From the IMG/VR virus record IMGVR_UViG_3300044802_000108, positions 1 through 26,251 of that record: a DNA stretch of 26,251 nt; one strand, given 5' to 3'. Source of the DNA: a virus. A model generated the notes under the pieces. It had not been told where the DNA came from, ran no database searches, and worked only from the letters and a program-made list of their open reading frames with translations. Every line of letters begins with the position of its first letter. The stretch's first letter is position 1. Made by a program: the position numbers and the translations under genes. Positions 22,188 to 26,251 of this stretch are shown piece after piece.

Positions 22188-23507
22188 ATGGCCCAATTAC
22201 CTACACCGACATTTAGTCCAGCTGCAGGTCCTTACGGACCAGCACAATCAGTCACTTTTATCAGTGGTGGCGCAACCTATTTCTTCTATACGACTGATGG
22301 TATCACAACTCCTACCGAAACCCTTGGGGTTGCGGGCCTCAATACCACAAAGGTTGCAGCTGCTACTCCAGTATCAGTTGCTGCCACTGAAACAATAAAA
22401 GTTCTTGCCTATAATGGCACAGATCCCGACAGTGGTGTAGCTACCGGGGCTTACATCATTAACGGTGCTTGTGCAGCACCAACTTTCCTGCCAGCCGCAG
22501 GATACTATAGCACGACACAATCGTGCACGATGGCGACTGTAACTTCGGGAGCTTCCATTGCTTATACAACCAATGGTTCAACTCCTGCATCAGATGGCGC
22601 TGGGAATGTTACTAACGGCACGCTTTATCCAGGCAGTGCGGTTTCAGTCCCAGCAACAATAACTTTTAAGGCGATAGCATTTAAAGTGAACTACGTTGAT
22701 AGTTCGCCTGTAACAGCGTGGCAATATCAGATCCTGGCAATGTCGAGTGTGACGCCTTCTACTGATACGATAGGCCCTGTAGGTGCAACGGCTGCATTAG
22801 GGGGTGGTATAGTAACTGGTGGTGCTACTGGCTCGGATAACGTAACCGATTGGTCTTCCGATACTACCGGAGTAGCAACAGTCAGCGGAAGCGGTGTTGT
22901 AACCGCTGTGGCCGGCGGTACTGCTACAGTCACCGCGATGGCAGATAAGCTTCATTCTTTGACGCACACATCTGCAATCACTGTGGTGGCAATAACAGCT
23001 ATTAGTCCTGCCAGCGCCACACTTGATACAATAGGTGAGAATCTTCAATTGACGGGCGCCGTGGTAACAGGTGGCACACCGACTACAGTCACTTGGTCTT
23101 CTTCAAACACTGGAGTGGCAACAGTCAGTGCAACCGGGTTGGTAACTGCAGTAGGATCAGGATTGGCAGTCATCACGGCAACATCTGACGAGCTTAGTGC
23201 GGCGGCAGTGACGGCTTCTATTACAGTAGGAGCCCTTACATTAGTAGACACTTCGCATATGCAGGCTGCCTTGACGGAAATAATCCAAGGTCTGAGCCCA
23301 GCAAACCCGCTTCTGGCAACCCAGCGAGCGGCACTTGTAACAGCACTGGCTAACCTCCGGAGCAATAGTTTGACACAAGCAGATCTACAGTTGCTTCAGT
23401 CATTGGCAAGTGATTTAGCTCAAACCTTAGGGCCAACAAATCCGTTTACGGGATTTGAACAAACAGTCGTCGCAGCATTATTGAAAGACTTAAGGTCATT
23501 GATTTAA
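22188..23507 (+). CDS. Ig-like surface protein: chitobiase-type and Big2-type repeats
   Basis: Four beta-sandwich units are visible. Two chitobiase C-terminal-type repeats (about 5-90 and 93-180) share FxPAxGxY, SxxxxYTTxGxTP and IKxxAyN/IAFK features. Two bacterial Ig-like group 2 domains (about 183-265 and 266-345) share the pattern VTPSTDTI...WSSDTTGVATVSGSGVVTAV...TVTA. The last 90 residues are helical. It is extremely rich in Thr, Ala, Gly and Ser and has almost no cysteine. Such proteins decorate phage capsids or tails and bind cell-surface sugars weakly. Strong context: after the sigma factor, at the start of an apparent structural block. No signal peptide. Confidence 0.8.
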   Translation: MAQLPTPTFSPAAGPYGPAQSVTFISGGATYFFYTTDGITTPTETLGVAGLNTTKVAAATPVSVAATETIKVLAYNGTDPDSGVATGAYIINGACAAPTFLPAAGYYSTTQSCTMATVTSGASIAYTTNGSTPASDGAGNVTNGTLYPGSAVSVPATITFKAIAFKVNYVDSSPVTAWQYQILAMSSVTPSTDTIGPVGATAALGGGIVTGGATGSDNVTDWSSDTTGVATVSGSGVVTAVAGGTATVTAMADKLHSLTHTSAITVVAITAISPASATLDTIGENLQLTGAVVTGGTPTTVTWSSSNTGVATVSATGLVTAVGSGLAVITATSDELSAAAVTASITVGALTLVDTSHMQAALTEIIQGLSPANPLLATQRAALVTALANLRSNSLTQADLQLLQSLASDLAQTLGPTNPFTGFEQTVVAALLKDLRSLI

Positions 23508-23518
23508 GGATCGTGGGA

Positions 23519-23545
23519 TGGAAGAGGTCCCAAGGTCCTCTTCCA
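23519..23545 (+). terminator. Hairpin after the Ig-like gene
   Basis: TGGAAGAGG (23519-23527) pairs perfectly with CCTCTTCCA (23537-23545), and CC/GG extend the stem after one T-T mismatch, leaving the loop CAA. It begins 12 bases after the TAA of the Ig-like gene. There is no T tract, so it may be a weak terminator or an mRNA 3'-end stabiliser. Confidence 0.4.
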
Positions 23546-23560
23546 GACCAGTCATACTTT

Positions 23561-23863
23561 ATGATAAAAATTAGTGGTACCGCAAAGAAAGTTAGTAACA
23601 TGAGAGATTGTGCTACTAAAGGTGCCATTCAAGAATACAAAATCGCTGTTATGCTAATGGAGAAAGGATATCAAGTCTATAAGGCTCTGAGTCCCTCTTC
23701 CAACCCAGATTTAATGGCATATAAAGACGGTAGATTCATAAAGTTAGAGGTAAGGACGGGTAAGCAGTATAAAGATATGACGTATGTTAGTGGCGATGGG
23801 GATTATGATATCCTTGTCATCGTCACCGATAAAGGCATAACCTTCATCCCGGAACTTCCCTAA
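23561..23863 (+). CDS. Small PD-(D/E)XK nuclease-like protein (100 aa)
   Basis: Single-domain protein with the order CATKGAIQEYKIAVMLMEKGYQVY, NPDLMAYKDG, KLEVRTG: a first-helix glutamate (E25), D50 and E63-x-R65, as in the PD-(D/E)XK fold with arginine in place of the usual lysine. Related small proteins of phages and cyanobacteria, including intron-encoded enzymes, have an (E/Q)VRTG motif. ATG 23561 is my choice; ATG 23600 (residue 14) is possible, and neither has a clear binding site. A GTG at 23513 is unlikely because it lies across the hairpin. A+T-rich compared with the Ig-like gene. Confidence 0.65.
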   Translation: MIKISGTAKKVSNMRDCATKGAIQEYKIAVMLMEKGYQVYKALSPSSNPDLMAYKDGRFIKLEVRTGKQYKDMTYVSGDGDYDILVIVTDKGITFIPELP

Positions 23864-23915
23864 AACTACCTTGGAACCCCTTCCCGGGTCGCTGAGCGCA
23901 CGAAAGGTCTGGAGA

Positions 23916-24440
23916 ATGACCCCAAAGCCATCCAGCAATGGTTCGAGCCTCCCAAAGGCTCCTAATGAGAAGTCGAAGTTCATCGAGTTTATTGAACGGA
24001 GGCTAGCTTTACAGCCAAATTGCTCAGTTTTTGACCTGGATAACCCCTCTCATATCCAGACTTTACCTCCTCTAGCAGACCTCGGCGTCTGGCTAGATAA
24101 TTGGCACGCTTTAGTAGATCTTCTTGGCACCCATGAAGATGCCAAGGAAGGCATAGAGCAAGCCCGAGATATTCTGTTTCTGGCCAGTTGCCGGCTCGCT
24201 AATATGGTATTCAGCACCGACGCAACCAAGCCACCATTAGATCAGTTCGGTCCCCCAGGACGCGGACTCAAGTTGTTGTTTGAATCATCAACCTGTTATA
24301 CTCTTGTAGAACCAGTTGCTCTTTATAGAGGTCGTGTGGTATACTGGGGTAGTAATCCAGCTGTTCGCTGGACGGAACCGACATTCACGTGGGGTGGCGT
24401 TCGTATAGCCCGCGTGTCAGGTCTTGGGCATTTAAGTTAA
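23916..24440 (+). CDS. Hypothetical protein (174 aa)
   Basis: ATG 23916 has AAAGG (23903-23907) eight bases upstream; a TTG at 23871 is less likely. The N-terminal 20 residues are basic and polar, then a helical part (KFIEFIERRLALQ, GVWLDNWHALVDLLGTHEDAK) and a beta-rich end (TLVEPVALYRGRVVYWGS, TFTWGGVRIARV). No family recognised. It may be virion-related given its neighbours. Confidence 0.65.
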   Translation: MTPKPSSNGSSLPKAPNEKSKFIEFIERRLALQPNCSVFDLDNPSHIQTLPPLADLGVWLDNWHALVDLLGTHEDAKEGIEQARDILFLASCRLANMVFSTDATKPPLDQFGPPGRGLKLLFESSTCYTLVEPVALYRGRVVYWGSNPAVRWTEPTFTWGGVRIARVSGLGHLS

Positions 24441-24452
24441 GGAGGAAGTCAA

Positions 24453-24653
24453 ATGGTAGGAGCTCTATTAGTTGGATTCGTTGTCGGTTTAGCCGTTGGT
24501 GGATACTTCGGCTATCTTTATGGCAAGCAGGGTGTTGCTGCAGTTTTGACAGAACTGGTTGCTCTCGAGGACAAGGTCAAGGCAGATGCTGAAATTGCCA
24601 AGACTTGGGTTCTCGCTGAGATCGCAAAGATCAAGGCAAAGTATGGTCTATAA
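24453..24653 (+). CDS. Small membrane protein with glycine-zipper span (66 aa)
   Basis: A strong AAGGAGGAAG site (24440-24449) precedes the ATG. Residues 2-24 form a membrane span with glycines spaced like a glycine zipper (LLVGFVVGLAVGGYFGYLYG), followed by an amphipathic helix (about 29-64) rich in Glu, Lys and Ala. Such proteins self-associate in membranes. The layout could suit a holin-like or membrane-shaping protein, but no lysis genes are adjacent. The stop is directly followed by the structured RNA region. Confidence 0.75.
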   Translation: MVGALLVGFVVGLAVGGYFGYLYGKQGVAAVLTELVALEDKVKADAEIAKTWVLAEIAKIKAKYGL

Positions 24654-24657
24654 TCTC

Positions 24658-24984
24658 CCTTCCCGCGGTCTCTTTTGATGGCCGTTGAGGGAAGGAATCT
24701 CCCGTAAACTAGATGCGGGAAAAGAGGGCGAACCCAGCTTATAACTGACGGCCCTCCCAGAAATGAACGTGGCGGAAAAGACGACTCGACTATATAATAA
24801 CGCCAGCAAAGGCCCAAGGGGCGAATGTCTCTTGGTTGATTCAGGGCTGACGAAAAGGTTGGGGAAAGTAAACGCTTGGGGATAAAGCGGGCTTGCTCTA
24901 CGGCAAGTACTTAACGGAACCCATGGCCGTCGGTTAAGAAAAGGCCATTCCAGAGTGGAGACGGGAATCTCTGGCGTTCATTTC
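24658..24984 (+). ncRNA. Multibranched structured RNA with long-range and loop-loop helices
   Basis: No gene fits this stretch. GAAATGAACG (24760-24769) is fully complementary to CGTTCATTTC (24975-24984) and closes a domain whose first and last inner helices abut it: TGGCG/CGCCA (24770-24774 with 24801-24805) and CCAGAG/CTCTGG (24950-24955 with 24969-24974). Other stems are CCTTCCC/GGGAAGG (24658-24664 with 24689-24695), TCCCG/CGGGA (24700-24704 with 24716-24720), GAGGGC/GCCCTC (24724-24729 with 24751-24756), CGCTT/AAGCG (24873-24877 with 24885-24889), CTTGC/GCAAG (24892-24896 with 24903-24907) and ATGGCC/GGCCAT (24923-24928 with 24943-24948). Loop TAACTGAC (24742-24749) matches loop GTCGGTTA (24929-24936), a kissing contact crossing the closing helix. 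No known family recognised. Confidence 0.6.
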
Positions 24985-25001
24985 ACTTTCTTTGGATTCA
25001 T

Positions 25002-25613
25002 ATGAACAAAGACGAAAAGATAATCAAATCTGGGGAGCAGAAGTATGAGACTGATCTCCCTCCCCGTGATCCTGATACCGGATTGGTAGTTGATGCCGGC
25101 GTCTATGATGAGAAGCAGGAGAAGAAGCGCCGTATGCATGCTGAGGGTATGGCGCACTATGCAGAAGATGGAGTTCATTTCGATCCTGCCGGATTGTATC
25201 TCTGTGGTGGCAAGAAAGGTGACGGTATAGGCGGATGTAATCAATACAGACCTGGCTCTCATAAGTGCCTTTCTGTCGCCGGCAAGATTGATGGAGATTG
25301 TGGTAGCTGTGCATGGTGGGAGAAGTATATCGAACCGCCTGGACACTCGGACCTGGATCTAGGTCCTGAAAAGTTCCACAAGAGTGAAGCAAGCTACGGA
25401 GAGCGTGAGCCAGGCGGCACAGGCTGGAGCTGCTCCAATTGCGAGTATGGTTCTTTTGCTAAGCAGAAAGATTCTGAAGGACGATCGATATTCTGTGGTA
25501 TCTGGGGAGCGAGAGTATTGCCTCTTGCCTGTTGCGGCCGGAACCACCAGCTGGGCGACACGGTCTTCAAGGACAATCAGCCGCTCACGCAGATAGAGTT
25601 TTATACTACATAA
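25002..25613 (+). CDS. Cysteine-rich putative metal-binding protein (203 aa)
   Basis: Soluble protein with about a dozen cysteines in three clusters: LCGG and GGCNQY with HKCLS (about 68-90), GDCGSCAWWEKY (about 98-109), and GWSCSNCEYGS, FCGIWGARVLPLACCG (about 142-181). The CxxC pairs followed by spaced single cysteines recall iron-sulfur or zinc proteins, with some likeness to small HiPIP-type Cys patterns, but I cannot assign a family. The first 45 residues are charged and probably flexible. The start has only TGGA six bases upstream, so translation may depend on the structured RNA before it. Confidence 0.75.
   Translation: MNKDEKIIKSGEQKYETDLPPRDPDTGLVVDAGVYDEKQEKKRRMHAEGMAHYAEDGVHFDPAGLYLCGGKKGDGIGGCNQYRPGSHKCLSVAGKIDGDCGSCAWWEKYIEPPGHSDLDLGPEKFHKSEASYGEREPGGTGWSCSNCEYGSFAKQKDSEGRSIFCGIWGARVLPLACCGRNHQLGDTVFKDNQPLTQIEFYTT
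25602..25608 (+). promoter_or_regulatory. TATACTA box before the tRNA genes
   Basis: TATACTA at 25602-25608 shares seven bases with the repeated motif at 9667 and 22158 and lies 13 bases before the first tRNA. It is inside the last codons of the upstream gene and has no -35 box, so support is weak. Confidence 0.25.
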
Positions 25614-25621
25614 GTTTCTAT

Positions 25622-25710
25622 TGCGGGATGGACCAGTCAGGCCGACGTCGCCGGTCTCATAAACCGGAAGCGAAAGCGCATCGTGGGTTCGAATCCCACT
25701 CCCGCTACCA
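25622..25710 (+). tRNA. tRNA with CAT anticodon, initiator-like, with long variable arm
   Basis: Acceptor TGCGGGA (25622-25628) with TCCCGCT (25700-25706): six pairs and a T-T mismatch at 1:72, then A73 and an encoded CCA. D arm GAC/GTC (25631-25633 with 25647-25649), including an A11-T24 pair, and conserved GG at 25640-25641. Anticodon stem CCGGT/ACCGG with loop CTCATAA, anticodon CAT at 25658-25660. T arm GTGGG/CCCAC with loop TTCGAAT. The variable region is 15 nt (25668-25682) and folds as GCG/CGC around AAAG. The unpaired 1:72 and A11-T24 are initiator features, but initiator, elongator Met and Ile2 tRNAs normally have a short variable loop. Confidence 0.85.
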
Positions 25711-25717
25711 GCTTAGT

Positions 25718-25764
25718 GCCTACAGCAGTCCAAGTGCAACGACGGTGGCCGTGCTTGGGTAGGC
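25718..25764 (+). other. Bulged hairpin between the two tRNAs
   Basis: GCCTAC (25718-25723) pairs with GTAGGC (25759-25764), CCAAG (25730-25734) with CTTGG (25754-25758), and ACGG (25742-25745) with CCGT (25749-25752). The three helices stack on one continuous 3' side with all bulges on the 5' side. It could be a processing signal or a decayed tRNA. Confidence 0.4.
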
Positions 25765-25777
25765 CTTGGTTTTATGT

Positions 25778-25853
25778 AGGCGCTTAGCTCAACGGTTAGA
25801 GCGCCTGCCCTACAAGCAGGATGTTCTCAGTTCGAATCTGAGAGTGCCTACCA
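25778..25853 (+). tRNA. tRNA-Val (TAC) with C33
   Basis: Full cloverleaf of 76 nt. Acceptor AGGCGCT (25778-25784) with AGTGCCT (25843-25849), one G-T pair, then A73 and encoded CCA. D arm GCTC/GAGC with loop AACGGTTA. Anticodon stem CCTGC/GCAGG with loop CCTACAA, anticodon TAC, which reads valine GTA and related codons. T arm CTCAG/CTGAG with loop TTCGAAT. Position 33, almost always T in tRNAs, is C here. Confidence 0.9.
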
Positions 25854-25869
25854 GATTTAAGAGAGAAAT

Positions 25870-26251
25870 ATGATAATCGAACCCGGACAGTGCAATATAA
25901 AAGATTGGGTTGTAGAGTGCGGCATGTCAGGCCGTATGCAATCCTGTCTTTGCAGTGCATTCCGCGGGGCTGATTCAGATGATTCACCGGAAGTAAAACG
26001 GATCATACGTTGGATCCGCAGGCAGTGTATCAAGCTGAACAATCCTAAGTCTCACTTCATGAAGGACGTTGAGTTCGTAGATATCAAAGCCCTCATTGAA
26101 CAAGATGCCTGGCAATGGGATCGTTTGAAGGATCATTTCTACGATCACCTGAAACAAGCTCTCGAGGTTATTGCTTTCTACCATCCTGATGCATGGGTGG
26201 CGGCAAAGGCACTAAAGGCTTATCATGATATGCAGGAACATGAGAGCATGA
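25870..26251 (+). CDS. Hypothetical protein, cut by the window end
   Basis: ATG 25870 follows AAGAGAG (25859-25865) just after the second tRNA. The frame stays open for 127 codons to the last base, so the gene continues outside. The visible part has a Cys-rich start (QCNIKDWVVECGMSGRMQSCLCS) and then a helical, charged region rich in His and Trp (from FMKDVEFVDIKALIEQD to HDMQEHESM). No family recognised. Confidence 0.75.
   Translation, partial: MIIEPGQCNIKDWVVECGMSGRMQSCLCSAFRGADSDDSPEVKRIIRWIRRQCIKLNNPKSHFMKDVEFVDIKALIEQDAWQWDRLKDHFYDHLKQALEVIAFYHPDAWVAAKALKAYHDMQEHESM

Noticed and set aside
24847-24853. Hammerhead ribozyme core CTGACGA
   Set aside because: The seven bases match the CUGANGA core, but no stem II follows it and no paired stems I and III can be drawn around the later GAAA.
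24654-25001. Group I intron between the small membrane protein and the Cys-rich protein
   Set aside because: GACTATA at 24788-24794 and the pseudoknot-like pairing recall a group I core, but I cannot place P3, P7 and P8, and the flanking genes do not form one split gene.
25622-25710. Ordinary tRNA-Ser or tRNA-Leu
   Set aside because: The long variable arm would fit, but the loop CTCATAA gives anticodon CAT and the 1:72 mismatch and A11-T24 pair point to an initiator-like origin. Left open as a hybrid.
25718-25764. A third tRNA between the two tRNA genes
   Set aside because: Only stacked helices are present; there is no T arm (TTCGAAT) and no anticodon arm, and the length is far too short.
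1-26251. CRISPR array, insertion sequence, integrase or attachment site
   Set aside because: No regularly spaced repeats, terminal inverted repeats, transposase or integrase motifs were seen in the window.

Overview
The window looks like part of the genome of a lytic tailed dsDNA bacteriophage. Every gene I can support is on the + strand. Genes are packed with stop/start overlaps (TAATG, ATGA, GTG starts inside the previous gene), many are small and unrecognised, and the recognisable ones form a phage DNA-metabolism set. I see no integrase, no ribosomal RNA and no cellular housekeeping operon. The host cannot be read from this window beyond being bacterial (AGGAGG-type ribosome binding sites, TATACT/TATTCT-like -10 boxes).

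Layout. 1-434 has no gene but is rich in RNA-like structure: a long-range helix (143-329) and a near-perfect four-helix cloverleaf (347-434) just upstream of the first gene. 456-3241 is a run of small unknown genes. 3325-4981 holds a RecA-like recombinase and a putative zinc-finger PD-(D/E)XK nuclease. 5180-7743 carries a DUF4326 protein, dCMP deaminase and ThyX among small genes, followed by a B12-dependent (class II) ribonucleotide reductase (7752-9632) and a T7 gp4-like primase-helicase (9699-12374). 12412-16763 has zinc-ribbon proteins, a metallophosphoesterase, a free-standing GIY-YIG homing endonuclease and a HAD-type 5'-nucleotidase. 16772-19462 has small proteins, an HD phosphohydrolase and a SLOG/YpsA-like protein. 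19395-21686 has a RuvC-like resolvase, an HNH homing endonuclease and a sigma-70-like factor with a hairpin over its ribosome binding site. 21734-24653 has a helical protein, an Ig-like/chitobiase-repeat surface protein, a second PD-(D/E)XK protein, an unknown and a small membrane protein.

24654-25001 has no gene and appears to encode a compact multibranched RNA with a 10-bp closing helix and a loop-loop contact. It is followed by a cysteine-rich protein, two tRNA genes with encoded CCA, and a gene cut by the window end (25870-26251). The first tRNA is odd: CAT anticodon, initiator-like acceptor mismatch, and a long class II variable arm. The second is tRNA-Val(TAC) with C instead of T at position 33.

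How the parts fit (inference). dCMP deaminase, ThyX, RNR, nucleotidase and HD phosphohydrolase would remodel host nucleotide pools for dTTP and dNTP supply. Primase-helicase, RecA, RuvC and the PD-(D/E)XK nuclease would serve replication, recombination and junction resolution. The sigma-like factor probably switches transcription to the structural genes that begin around 21734. The two homing endonucleases sit at gene junctions and look like recent arrivals. The strongest candidates for something undescribed are the structured RNAs at 143-434 and 24658-24984 and the hybrid tRNA at 25622-25710.
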